Assembly: GCF_014163735.1 (NCBI RefSeq)
Contig: NZ_JACJDV010000024.1
Coordinates: forward strand, 1-51,829
Direction of reading: 5' to 3'
Source of the DNA: Shewanella sp. SR44-3
Lineage (GTDB): Bacteria > Pseudomonadota > Gammaproteobacteria > Enterobacterales > Shewanellaceae
DNA: 51,829 nucleotides
Shown: one piece after another, positions 17,853 through 26,198 of the stretch
How positions within the stretch are numbered: position 1 is the stretch's first letter
How the letters are laid out: every line of letters starts with the position of its first letter
Made by a program: the position numbers and the translations under genes
The notes under the pieces: model-generated
What the model was told of the DNA's origin: nothing
Database searches by the model: none
Seen by the model: only the letters and a program-made list of their open reading frames with translations

Positions 17853-19204
17853 TAGTTAGCCCTCTTCTCTGCATGCTCAGCGATAATGCCAGCACTTTGC
17901 TCTTCGAGAACTTGAACAATTGACTTGCTACGAGCAACAACAACTGCGTGTAATAACATTAATGGTAATGCTGCGATCAGACCTTGTACCGTAGTAACAA
18001 GCGCCATGGAGATACCGCCAGCCATTAACTTAGGATCGCCAGTACCGAATAACTGGATAGATTGGAATGTGGCAATCATACCAGTAACTGTACCTAAAAG
18101 ACCCATCATAGGCGCGATAGCTGCTAATACCTTGATGATAGAAATACGTGCTTCTAATGCTGGTGTTTCTTTTAAGATAGCTTCATCAAGTTTTAACTCT
18201 AATGTTTCAACATCTACATCTTTGTTATTTTGATAAACTTTAAGAATACGACCTAAGGCATTGTTGCCTGGGTTATCAATATTTTTACGCTGACTGTTAA
18301 CCTTGCCACCTATGATGGTAAGAGTGACAAGGCGCTCTACGGCAATTAACGCACCTAAAGCTAGCAAGGCAATAATAATGTAACCAATTGGGCCACCCGC
18401 TTCGATACGATCTTCAATGCTAGCTTTGTTAGTGAAGATGTTCAATAACACGCCGCGCGCAGGGTCAACATAGAAAGGCGCAATACCCGTTGAAGTCTCT
18501 TCCCATGAGCCTACTGCACTCACTTGATAGCCTTCAGGCTGCTGTGATAGCTGTTGAATTAGGTTCAATTCTGGTTTGTAAACAACATACTTACCATTAG
18601 CGGTTAGGTTGAACGGGCCTACGCGGTGAATCGTTGTTTCAACAACGTTACCATCGATATCCGTTACTGAACCGGCAAATTTAACAACTTTTGCAGACTC
18701 AACCATTTCGAAAAGCTGAGCTTCCCAAAACTTCTCTAACTCTTCAATTTTTGGTAACTGCTTACGTGCACCAAGGTCGGCAATAAAAGCGTCACGGCCA
18801 GGGAATTGGGCGCTAGTGTTAGATGCTGCAAGTTTACCAGCGAAATCACCTGCTTCACCTTTAACAACACCAAACATTTCACCCAAGTCACCTTGAGCAG
18901 TTTTTAAGTCTTCTTCCAACTGAGCTAATTTACGCTCATTGTCTAAGAAGGCTTGATTTAAATCTTTACCGCGTTGTCTTTCAGCAGCCAAAGCATTTTT
19001 TTCACGCTTTAACAATGCCGCTTTATCACCGCGTTCATTTTGGAATTCTCTTTCACGCTTAGCGTTAGTTTTACCATCGCTTGCACGGTCAATTTGAACT
19101 TGCTTAAGTAATTGATCAATGCTCTTTGGCGCATCTGCAGCAGATACCATGGCTGTTAAAGAGAAACTGGCAGCTAGCACAGCTGTAGTAATTAACTTCT
19201 TCAT
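17852..19204 (-). CDS. ttpC: Long MotA/TolQ/ExbB protein with periplasmic coiled-coil domain (TtpC-like)
   Basis: A 450-aa protein with a cleavable signal peptide (cut near VSAAD). A strongly charged coiled coil (about residues 30-125, many K, E, R) and a periplasmic globular part come next. A C-terminal ExbB-like membrane domain starts near residue 275, with APMMGLLGTVTGMIA and MAGGISMALVTTVQGL. This architecture is that of Vibrio TtpC, which is required for TonB2-dependent siderophore uptake. It shares single-base overlaps with both neighbours. The name is given by domain layout and operon position, not by experiment. Confidence 0.85.
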   Translation of the reverse strand: MKKLITTAVLAASFSLTAMVSAADAPKSIDQLLKQVQIDRASDGKTNAKREREFQNERGDKAALLKREKNALAAERQRGKDLNQAFLDNERKLAQLEEDLKTAQGDLGEMFGVVKGEAGDFAGKLAASNTSAQFPGRDAFIADLGARKQLPKIEELEKFWEAQLFEMVESAKVVKFAGSVTDIDGNVVETTIHRVGPFNLTANGKYVVYKPELNLIQQLSQQPEGYQVSAVGSWEETSTGIAPFYVDPARGVLLNIFTNKASIEDRIEAGGPIGYIIIALLALGALIAVERLVTLTIIGGKVNSQRKNIDNPGNNALGRILKVYQNNKDVDVETLELKLDEAILKETPALEARISIIKVLAAIAPMMGLLGTVTGMIATFQSIQLFGTGDPKLMAGGISMALVTTVQGLIAALPLMLLHAVVVARSKSIVQVLEEQSAGIIAEHAEKRAN

Positions 19205-19986
19205 TATTGTGCAGTCTCCGCAGCTGGAAGTGGTAATGCGAACAAATCTAGAGCGCCTTGCTTACGAGCAATACGGATACCCTTAGTTAGATCACGTAGA
19301 TAGCTGTCTTCTAGCTCATTCCATGTTTTAGATTCAGCATCAAACATCCATGCTGTCTTTTGATCTAAGCTTTGTGCATACAATGCGATACGACCTAAAT
19401 GGAAGAAATCAACAAGTACTTCTTTACCGTTCAACTCCAACTTACCCGTTTCAACAGCAACGAAATTGCCATATTCACGTTCGATGCTATATGCATCTAA
19501 AATCAAACGATATTTTTCAGCTAATGTGACTTCAGCTGTATTTAATACTGTCTTTAGGTTTTCAACACGGTCAGTACGCACTTGAGTGTTAAATGGTAAA
19601 TCCAATTTAACAAACTGCTCTAATGCATCAACCATTTTAAACATCAATGGCACTACGCCTTGACGTAACTTGTCAACACCGTTGATATCACCTTGAATAA
19701 GTTGCATTGAGTTCTCTTGGTCAGCGACCAGACCAGCAACGTAATCATTATAAGATTTTAGTGACTCACGCTCATCAGCAACATTGCCATATTCAAACTG
19801 CATGTCTTGAGCTTGATCGTAATATTTGTCAACTTTCTGCTGCGACGCCGCTGCTTCAGCATGAATTCTGCTATCAGCCTTTTGCACGTCGGTAAGAGGA
19901 TCTGCAACTACCAAGTTGCTGCCAGCTAAAGCCAGCGCGCCAACCAGTGCAGTAGCGATTTTAGTTCTATTGCTTACCTTGGACAT
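19204..19986 (-). CDS. DUF3450 domain protein, first gene of the TonB operon
   Basis: A 260-aa protein with a signal peptide (hydrophobic segment ending VVADP) and a mostly helical, coiled-coil-prone periplasmic body. It belongs to DUF3450, which is found almost only next to TtpC-ExbB-ExbD-TonB2 genes in marine gammaproteobacteria. I use the ATG at 19986; a TTG three codons upstream also lies in frame. Its last base overlaps the ttpC start (TAATG). Function is not known. The fixed linkage and periplasmic location suggest that it pairs with the coiled coil of TtpC. Confidence 0.85.
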   Translation of the reverse strand: MSKVSNRTKIATALVGALALAGSNLVVADPLTDVQKADSRIHAEAAASQQKVDKYYDQAQDMQFEYGNVADERESLKSYNDYVAGLVADQENSMQLIQGDINGVDKLRQGVVPLMFKMVDALEQFVKLDLPFNTQVRTDRVENLKTVLNTAEVTLAEKYRLILDAYSIEREYGNFVAVETGKLELNGKEVLVDFFHLGRIALYAQSLDQKTAWMFDAESKTWNELEDSYLRDLTKGIRIARKQGALDLFALPLPAAETAQ

Positions 19987-20330
19987 AGTTCCCAACCAAT
20001 TTGATGTGAATTAAAAAGCTTAACCAATACAAAATATTGATAATCATATAGATGAAACGTCAATATACTGACTTGGCATGTCTTTATCTTGTGATTGTTT
20101 GTTTTCTTCCCTTTTTCTGTACCTATATAGGCACAGACCCGCTGGCATCATTCCACAAAATGTTGACCTGTGTCAACATTTCAAACATAGGAAATCACTG
20201 GAAAGATGAGTAATAATTGATGCTAAGATGAAGCAGATAAAATTAACCAATACAAAGATGAGTTTTTTGGCTAATATTGAGTAAATGCAAGACCGAACTA
20301 GTTAAAATACCACCAACTATTAAAGAAGCC
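19987..20330. other. Upstream region of the TonB operon
   Basis: A 344-bp stretch up to the IS30 end with no gene. It contains the promoter of the operon and a perfect 10-bp inverted repeat described separately. I see no convincing Fur box. Confidence 0.5.
20158..20181. promoter_or_regulatory. Perfect palindrome, possible CRP/FNR-family operator
   Basis: AAATGTTGAC and GTCAACATTT are perfect complements separated by 4 nt (CTGT). The inner TTGAC-N4-GTCAA resembles the TTGAT-N4-ATCAA sites of the CRP/FNR family. It lies about 170 bp upstream of the DUF3450 gene. A regulator is inferred; the lack of a T run argues against a terminator. Confidence 0.45.
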
Positions 20331-20580
20331 CGAATTCAGATAATAACTGCGACACTCTTAATTGAGGCGTAGAAGAAGCCAACAGCTGAAAGTGGTAGGC
20401 TTTATCTCGCCAAAGAAAAAAGAGTATCACTATGAGTTATCAGCAGTTGAATGAGAGAAGAAGATACCAGATTTCAGTCCTTTTTAGACCAGAGTGTTTC
20501 GATAGCTTTGATTGTAAAAGCTATCAATTGTCATCGTGCGACTGTCTATCGAGAACTAAAACGTTGTCATGCCCTGCAGG

Positions 20581-20590
20581 GTTATTGTCC
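20581..20590. repeat. Target-site duplication, left copy
   Basis: GTTATTGTCC, identical to 21796-21805, directly flanks the ISAs1-type element. Joining the two flanks restores a continuous IS30 reading (G-Y-C-P). Confidence 0.85.
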
Positions 20591-21795
20591 TAGGGCAACC
20601 GTATGAATGTTCATTATTTAGTCGGCGCACATAATCCAGCGATTAACACCTTCTCCAGAAATTCTGGATTCATTAAACAACGCTTTCGTTTACCAACAAT
20701 GCTGAGCTTTATCGGCTCTTTTTGCAGCATGTTTAGCGATATGTGCCTTAAGTAAGCGAGATTTTCAGCGCCGTTATTTTTGTAGATCTGGCATGCATCT
20801 TCGTTCATGCTGACATCCATGATCCAGTGCATTGACTCGATCCCCCAATGTTCGCGAGTCGCACTTAAGGCTTGCTCTGCTGATAACACTTTCGAACTGA
20901 TATAGTAACGATATTCAAGGCTCGCCGCCTTACCTTTAACAGCCCTAAAGCTTTCAACCATAACGATGGATTTCAGTGCTCCCCAATGTGTGAAATCACC
21001 GTCAAGTGCAGCAGAACTCAGCACATAGCAGGCTCGATTTTCTATACGACCATGGCTTTTTTCTATATTGACATGGTCATCACTTAAGCCAGCTGAACGA
21101 TGCGGACTAAACGCTTTATTTATTGCTTTAGCTAAGTTGCCTTGATTGTTTTTTACCGCTAGTAGGTAGTCACCACCTTTGTCGATAATCGTTGTAGCAA
21201 TAGCCGTTTGACAGCCCATAGCATCGATTGTCACTAGCGCTCCGCGCAGGTCTAGCATTTTTAATAGGGTTGGAATGGCTGTGATTTCATTACTTTTTTG
21301 CTCTGCTTTTAATTGACCCTGTACTGGCTTATTCACTGAAGCATAGGCACTTATCATGTGGATAGTGCTGCTTCGATCATCACGATTATATGAACCACGT
21401 AGCGCCTTTCCATCAATCGCAATGACTTCTCCATTAGTCAGCTGGTGAACTGACTTCATCCATGCAAGAAAACAGGCATTAAAGCTATCAGGATCAATCA
21501 TAGAAACTATCCTGGCAATGGTATCGTCAGCAGGGATCCCATCGATGAACATTTTTTGTTTTTTGAACCAAGCATTAGAACCAGCAATAACAGCGCACAG
21601 TGAACCGAACAGTATATCGAACAGAGGATAGGTGACTTTTGCACTTTGGCGGTGGTCGTCAATAGCACTAAAATGTTGCTTGAATGATTCGATATACATA
21701 ACCTGACTCCTGAAAAAGGAGTATAAGATCACAAGCACGTGATCAGGTCAATACTCTTCTTAAATCGCTCAAATAACGTTCACGATCTGGCCCTG
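20591..21795 (-). mobile_element. ISAs1-family insertion sequence, 1205 bp
   Basis: Bounded by imperfect terminal inverted repeats: TAGGGCAACCGTATGAATGTT at the left (20591-20611; quoted in parts TAGGGC...GAATGTT) and CAGGGC...GAACGTT, complement, at the right ending 21795. It encodes one transposase on the minus strand and is flanked by a 10-bp direct repeat, which fits the ISAs1 family. Confidence 0.85.
20614..21699 (-). CDS. ISAs1-family transposase
   Basis: A 361-aa transposase with the DDE residues expected for ISAs1 enzymes. The first Asp is in VIAIDGKALRGS, the second in VTIDAMGCQ, and the Glu is in REHWGIESMHWIMDV. The start at 21699 (MYIESFKQHF) has AGGAG upstream; the open frame also extends 13 codons upstream. 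The N-terminal domain seems short. AVIAGSNAWFKKQKMF joins directly what in relatives is separated by roughly 14 more residues (a segment with a W..I..Y pattern). This suggests a small in-frame internal deletion, so activity is uncertain. Confidence 0.9.
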   Translation of the reverse strand: MYIESFKQHFSAIDDHRQSAKVTYPLFDILFGSLCAVIAGSNAWFKKQKMFIDGIPADDTIARIVSMIDPDSFNACFLAWMKSVHQLTNGEVIAIDGKALRGSYNRDDRSSTIHMISAYASVNKPVQGQLKAEQKSNEITAIPTLLKMLDLRGALVTIDAMGCQTAIATTIIDKGGDYLLAVKNNQGNLAKAINKAFSPHRSAGLSDDHVNIEKSHGRIENRACYVLSSAALDGDFTHWGALKSIVMVESFRAVKGKAASLEYRYYISSKVLSAEQALSATREHWGIESMHWIMDVSMNEDACQIYKNNGAENLAYLRHISLNMLQKEPIKLSIVGKRKRCLMNPEFLEKVLIAGLCAPTK

Positions 21796-21805
21796 GTTAT
21801 TGTCC
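21796..21805. repeat. Target-site duplication, right copy
   Basis: GTTATTGTCC, the partner of 20581-20590. Confidence 0.85.
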
Positions 21806-22530
21806 TGACAGCTCTCAAGCCAGTGCGTGTAAGATGCGGCGTCATTCAGCCAAATATACGTTCCCCGATTCAAGATTAAACGTCAAGGCGGCAAGCTATA
21901 TCGCCACCTACGGCAAGGTCATAAGCGCTATCGCAGAGGTAAAAAAGAGAAAGCGCCGGCGATTAAAAATGGCACCTCTATCGACTCTAGACCTGCCATT
22001 GTTGATACTCGCGAACGTTTTGGTGATTGGGAAATCGATACCGTATTAGGCAAGCATGGGACAGGTTCAATAGTGACAATTTTAGAGCGAAAGACACGTT
22101 TTTATTTAATAAAGAAAGTGGCCTCAAAATCTGCTGAAGATGTGACTAAAGCGACTATCGAATTATTGATGCCTTATAAGCAATATGTGCACACTATAAC
22201 TGCCGATAATGGTCGTGAATTCGCTCATCATGAAGTCATAGCCAAGGCGCTAGATACCTCGTTTTACTTTGCTCATCCGTATAGTTCTTGGGAGCGGGGC
22301 GCCAATGAAAATGCCAACGGTTTATTAAGGCAATATGTAAAAAAAGGGACTAACTTAAGGACTGTAAGCGACGACATCATCTTATTTGCCCAGAACAGGA
22401 TTAATTACAGACCTAAGAAATGTTTGAAGTTTAAGCAGCCAGCTGTTGTGCTTAAACAATTAGCCGCTTAATTTGGTGAGTGCCGCACTTCGAAGTTAAA
22501 TTCGTGTAGCCATTTTCAAAAAGATAAAGG

Positions 22531-22581
22531 GCCATAACTACTTATCAAAAATATTAAATTTTATGAGTTTTTAGTTATGGC
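22531..22581. repeat. Spaced 10-bp inverted repeat
   Basis: GCCATAACTA (22531-22540) and TAGTTATGGC (22572-22581) are perfect complements around a 31-bp AT-rich core, just outside the IS30 right end and 16 bp before the end of the small lipoprotein gene. It could fold as a hairpin; purpose unknown. Confidence 0.5.
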
Positions 22582-22596
22582 TAAATCTAGCCAAAA

Positions 22597-22875
22597 TTAA
22601 TTACTTTCTGCCATACCTGACTTAACACTACGAATGAACTTTTGACCTTCTGCTTCTTCTCTTTCACGCTGTGCTAGAGTTGTGCAATTTTTTCTCTTCA
22701 TGTGTGTACCTGTTGACTTTGTCATTTGGCACTTCAAGCCAAGCTCTTCCGCTTTTGATTGTGTAGATACATTCCCCTCACTCACACTTGCCGTTGTGTT
22801 TTCAGTACTTGAACAACCAAAAAATAGACCGCATACGCTAACAAGAAAAACAGTGTTTAAACTTAATAATTTCAT
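22597..22875 (-). CDS. Small hypothetical lipoprotein
   Basis: A 92-aa protein starting at ATG 22875, with AAAGGATG upstream. The N-terminus MKLLSLNTVFLVSVCGLFF runs into the lipobox FFGC, with the lipidated cysteine at residue 21. The mature part has two cysteines (LKCQMTKSTGTHMKRKNC), probably a disulphide, then a basic/acidic helix with REREEAEGQKF. The segment CQ.T.STGTHM...C.T resembles other small Shewanella lipoproteins I cannot name. No function can be given. It stands between the IS30 remnant and the TonB-dependent receptor, all on the minus strand. Confidence 0.75.
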   Translation of the reverse strand: MKLLSLNTVFLVSVCGLFFGCSSTENTTASVSEGNVSTQSKAEELGLKCQMTKSTGTHMKRKNCTTLAQREREEAEGQKFIRSVKSGMAESN

Positions 22876-22980
22876 AATACAAGCATCCTTTTTAGTATCA
22901 TAAAAACCTAACAAAAAAGTATAAAGTTCATTTAGCTTTTATAATCAGAAATTTTAATCTTTATTTAAATAAATAGTAAT

Positions 22981-23010
22981 AAAAAGCCCTAAACTTACGC
23001 TTAGGGCTTA
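22981..23010 (-). terminator. Terminator downstream of the TonB-dependent receptor
   Basis: Stem AAGCCCTAA / TTAGGGCTT with an 8-nt loop, followed by T-rich sequence on the minus strand, 47 bp after the receptor stop. Confidence 0.82.
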
Positions 23011-23056
23011 ACTTTATATATTCCTACTAAATAGCGAGTAGAAATACTTATTTCGA

Positions 23057-25861
23057 TTAGAACTTCATGCTTGCTCTAACGAAGAAGTAACGCCCCATTA
23101 CATCATAAGTATAAGGGTCTGTATTAGAGTCATTACTACCCGTGTAATATGGTGGTTTTTCATCTAACACGTTATTTATACCAGCAGACAATGAAATATT
23201 ATTGGTCAAGTCATAATAGCCAGATAAATCGTGATAAACAATACTATCAACTGTTGGTGTATTACAAGAAGATGGATCAGCTGTACACTTACCTAAGAAC
23301 GAAGTCATACCGTCGATATAACGCAATTCATAAGTTAAGCCCCAATCATCAGCTGATGCATTTAAGCTAAAGTTTGACTTAAGCTCTGCATAAGCACCTG
23401 CACCTGCTGTAATAAAACCTTTATAATCAATAATATTGCCGTCTTGGTCTGATTCATCAAACTTAGTTAGAATCGAAGTATCTAATCCTGCACGCCAATC
23501 TAAACCTAAGCCTTCAAAAGTATAAGCTATATTGACATCATAACCTGATGTTGCTTGCCCACCAATATTTTGTAAGCCATTATCAAAAGTAATTCTACCA
23601 GTACCATCAATTGCAATATTTGCAGCTTGACATAAAGCTGTGCCAGTATTGATATTTTGACCATTAGAACCTAAACACTGAGTAGCAACGTATGATGCAT
23701 CTACACTATTAATTGCATTCTCAATATCAATATCGTAATAATCGACAGTTAAAGATAAACCTTCAACAAAGCTAGGCTCTAGTACGACACCTACTGTCAG
23801 AATATCTGCTTCTTCAGGTGTTAATGCAGGATTACCACCTTCAGTAACCTCCGCTTGATCTTGACTTGATGCTGGATGCTGAACTTGTTCAAATGATGGA
23901 GATCTACCACCAAATAAATCATCTACTGTTGGAGCACGGAACGCAGTTGAACGACCAGCACGGAACATAATCTCATCATTCATACGCCATGTTAGACCTA
24001 ATTTCCAAGTACTATCATCACCAAATGTACTGTAATCGAAATAGCGCATCGCAGCACTTAAATCAACTTGTTCAGCAAATGGTAAATCACTTAGTAATGG
24101 AACGCCTAACTCTAGGAATGCTTCATTTACAGTAAACGAACCAGCTGTAGGGTCTTCACGAGGGTCATTAGCTAAGCCTTGTGCCGTTAGTGAATCAGGC
24201 GTGAAATGAGCAGCCTCTTCACGATGTTCTACACCTGCAGCAAAGCCTAAGTAACCGGCTGGCAACTCCATAACTTCGCCAGATAAAGATGCAGCGAAGA
24301 TATCCATCTCACTGCCACCACTCTTAACTTCGGTGTAAACATATGGGGCAATACTTTCATCAACCCAAGAAGATTGAAGGAAAGGATCAAATTTCCCTGC
24401 CATTACAGCACTATTGATCGAACCTAGGTTATGTAAATTAGCTAAAGTTTCAACTGAGTCGTTTTTACCTTTATTATAAGAGACATCCCATGAGTAGCCA
24501 TTATCAAACTCACCTTCCAATCCGACGACTAAACGAACTGTATCTACAACCTGACTAAAGTCACGAGTACCAGTTTCAGCCATACGGCGTCCATATTCCA
24601 GTTTCTCACCAACCTGAGCAAATGGCATTAACTCATCAGTCATCCAACCTGCAACGCCATTAACACCACCACCACTGATAGGGTTATATACCCATGATGA
24701 GCTATTCCAAACTGGCTGAGGAGCCATTTGCTGTGAAGACCAACGCTTAGTGTACATAGCTTCACTAAAGAAGCGCATTGAATCATTTAATTCATAAGAG
24801 CCAGCAAAAGTTAAATTCAAACGCTCCATCGGCGTTGAAAGATAGCTGTCTTTTGAATAATTAAATCTGTCATTATTATCACCGCTATCAACAAAATCAC
24901 GGTATGGGCCACCACGACCACTTAAGTCGGCTTCTGTTTTTGTCTTATCAAAATATTCAAACTTTGGTATTGCAACACCTTTAGAGTCTAGCTTACCACT
25001 GTCGACGTAGTGTCCATAATATCCTGAATTACCAATAGCATAGGCATCTTCAGGTCCAGTAGGTGTAATGCCATGGTTCTTATTACCCCAAACATGACCA
25101 CCTTCTGAGTATGAGCTACCTGCACAGTAAAGGCTTCTGCTGCCATTATCTCCAGTTTCAGCTATGGGGCAGTTAGAAAAACTACGATCAGACTGGCGAG
25201 CCTCACCGCGATTAGTGTATTGAAGGTTGGCAACAATATTACCACGGTCTGAATTAGCACCTAAGGTAATGTCTAAGCTAGTTTCATCGCCATCGCCTTC
25301 TCCAGACACACCAGTCTGAACGTTAACAGCTAAACCTTCAAAATCACGTTTAAGAATAACGTTGACCACACCTGCAATAGCGTCAGTTCCATAGATTGCT
25401 GAAGCACCGTCTTTTAATACTTCGATGCGCTGGATCATAGAAACTGGGATAGTGTTTAAATCAACTGATGCAGCAGCACCTGTGCCGGATGCGATCATTC
25501 TACGGCCATTAACAAGAACTAGAGTTCTATCAGAGCCTAAACCGCGAAGGTTCACACGAGCATTACCACCAGAGCCATTATTAATACCCGGGTTAGTCAT
25601 TGCACCACCCGCAGCAGTCATGCTCTGCAAAATACCATCGATTGATGTCGCGCCAGAGGCTAAAATAGCTTGAGCATCAATAGTTGATACTGGGCTAGCG
25701 GTTTCCATATCTGCACGTTTAATACGTGAACCTGTTACTTCAATGCGTTCAACTTTAGCGCCATCTTCAGCGGCAAAAGCGGTTGGTGCGGTGAAAGCTG
25801 CAGCTGTTGCACCACCTATCAATGCGAAACGCACTGACTTAGCCAGTAAATTCTTATTCAT
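23057..25861 (-). CDS. TonB-dependent outer-membrane receptor
   Basis: A 934-aa receptor. The start at 25861 (MNKNLLAKSVRFALIGG) has AGGGAGA upstream and gives a clean signal peptide cut after AFA near residue 30. A TonB-box-like VERIEVTGSRIKR follows. The plug domain occupies about residues 45-170 (VNLRGLGSDRTLVLVNGRRM, DLNTIPVSMIQRIEVLKDGASAIYG, AGVVNVILK). The rest is a 22-strand-type barrel ending in a terminal phenylalanine (RASMKF). The plug resembles the large group of marine receptors for oligopeptides, sugars or other nutrients rather than classic siderophore receptors; the ligand is unknown. It is on the same strand as the TonB2 operon and may use it. Confidence 0.92.
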   Translation of the reverse strand: MNKNLLAKSVRFALIGGATAAAFTAPTAFAAEDGAKVERIEVTGSRIKRADMETASPVSTIDAQAILASGATSIDGILQSMTAAGGAMTNPGINNGSGGNARVNLRGLGSDRTLVLVNGRRMIASGTGAAASVDLNTIPVSMIQRIEVLKDGASAIYGTDAIAGVVNVILKRDFEGLAVNVQTGVSGEGDGDETSLDITLGANSDRGNIVANLQYTNRGEARQSDRSFSNCPIAETGDNGSRSLYCAGSSYSEGGHVWGNKNHGITPTGPEDAYAIGNSGYYGHYVDSGKLDSKGVAIPKFEYFDKTKTEADLSGRGGPYRDFVDSGDNNDRFNYSKDSYLSTPMERLNLTFAGSYELNDSMRFFSEAMYTKRWSSQQMAPQPVWNSSSWVYNPISGGGVNGVAGWMTDELMPFAQVGEKLEYGRRMAETGTRDFSQVVDTVRLVVGLEGEFDNGYSWDVSYNKGKNDSVETLANLHNLGSINSAVMAGKFDPFLQSSWVDESIAPYVYTEVKSGGSEMDIFAASLSGEVMELPAGYLGFAAGVEHREEAAHFTPDSLTAQGLANDPREDPTAGSFTVNEAFLELGVPLLSDLPFAEQVDLSAAMRYFDYSTFGDDSTWKLGLTWRMNDEIMFRAGRSTAFRAPTVDDLFGGRSPSFEQVQHPASSQDQAEVTEGGNPALTPEEADILTVGVVLEPSFVEGLSLTVDYYDIDIENAINSVDASYVATQCLGSNGQNINTGTALCQAANIAIDGTGRITFDNGLQNIGGQATSGYDVNIAYTFEGLGLDWRAGLDTSILTKFDESDQDGNIIDYKGFITAGAGAYAELKSNFSLNASADDWGLTYELRYIDGMTSFLGKCTADPSSCNTPTVDSIVYHDLSGYYDLTNNISLSAGINNVLDEKPPYYTGSNDSNTDPYTYDVMGRYFFVRASMKF

Positions 25862-26198
25862 TGTATGTCTCCCTGGATATTTGGTCTTTCTTATAATTCC
25901 AACCTTTATATGGTTGGTTTGGTGCTGACTTAGGAACAATAGTTACAAGTCAAACATCAGGATAACGCAATAAAAACACATTTCAAACACTTTATCAACA
26001 TAGTCCATGCTTTTATTGATTAATTGAACACTCGAGTGGACAAAAAAGCGCCTTTGTACACTAACTGAAATCTAATCTGTTCATTTAAAATTACAGTTAG
26101 ATCGTAAAGCATACAAATCAAAAAAATGGTTAACAAAAGGTGACATTTAATGCGTTGATGTAAATTGACACATGTATCCCTTCATGATAATACTCACT
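25862..26198. other. Upstream region of the TonB-dependent receptor
   Basis: A 337-bp AT-rich region between the receptor start and the end of polB. It must hold the receptor promoter. I see no Fur box, no inverted repeat of note and no small gene. Confidence 0.45.

Larger units (their letters stand above)
20432..22471 (+). pseudogene. IS30-family transposase, frameshifted, internally deleted and split
   Basis: The 5' part starts at ATG 20432 (MSYQQLNERRRYQIS). It shifts frame near the T5 run at 20481-20485 and continues as VKAINCHRATVYRELKR, the IS30 helix-turn-helix. After GGTTATTGTCC the gene is cut by the ISAs1-type insertion. It resumes at 21796 with Y-C-P-D-S-S-Q-A, loses roughly 70 codons of the middle, and picks up at QGGKLYRHLRQGHKRY near 21888. 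The DDE catalytic core is still readable to the stop at 22471: FGDWEIDTV, TADNGREF and ERGANENANGLLRQY. With a frameshift, a deletion and an insertion it cannot make an active enzyme. Confidence 0.82.
20331..22504 (+). mobile_element. Decayed IS30-family element interrupted by an ISAs1-type element
   Basis: The left end (20331-20357) and right end (22478-22504) are imperfect inverted repeats, about 20 of 27 positions matching: CGAATT...GCGACACTC versus the complement of GAGTGCCGC...AATTCG. Between them lie the two halves of an IS30-type transposase gene. A complete ISAs1-type element sits inside at 20591-21795. Without that insert the element would be about 960 bp, shorter than usual IS30 elements because the transposase gene has lost its middle. 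Confidence 0.75.

Noticed and set aside
20030..20060. Fur box candidate upstream of the TonB operon (TTGATAATCATAT)
   Set aside because: Only one half matches the 7-1-7 consensus; the other half differs at most positions.
26165..26191. Plus-strand promoter TTGACA...GATAAT downstream of polB
   Set aside because: The spacer is 15 bp with the good -10, and no plus-strand gene follows; an antisense transcript is possible but unsupported.
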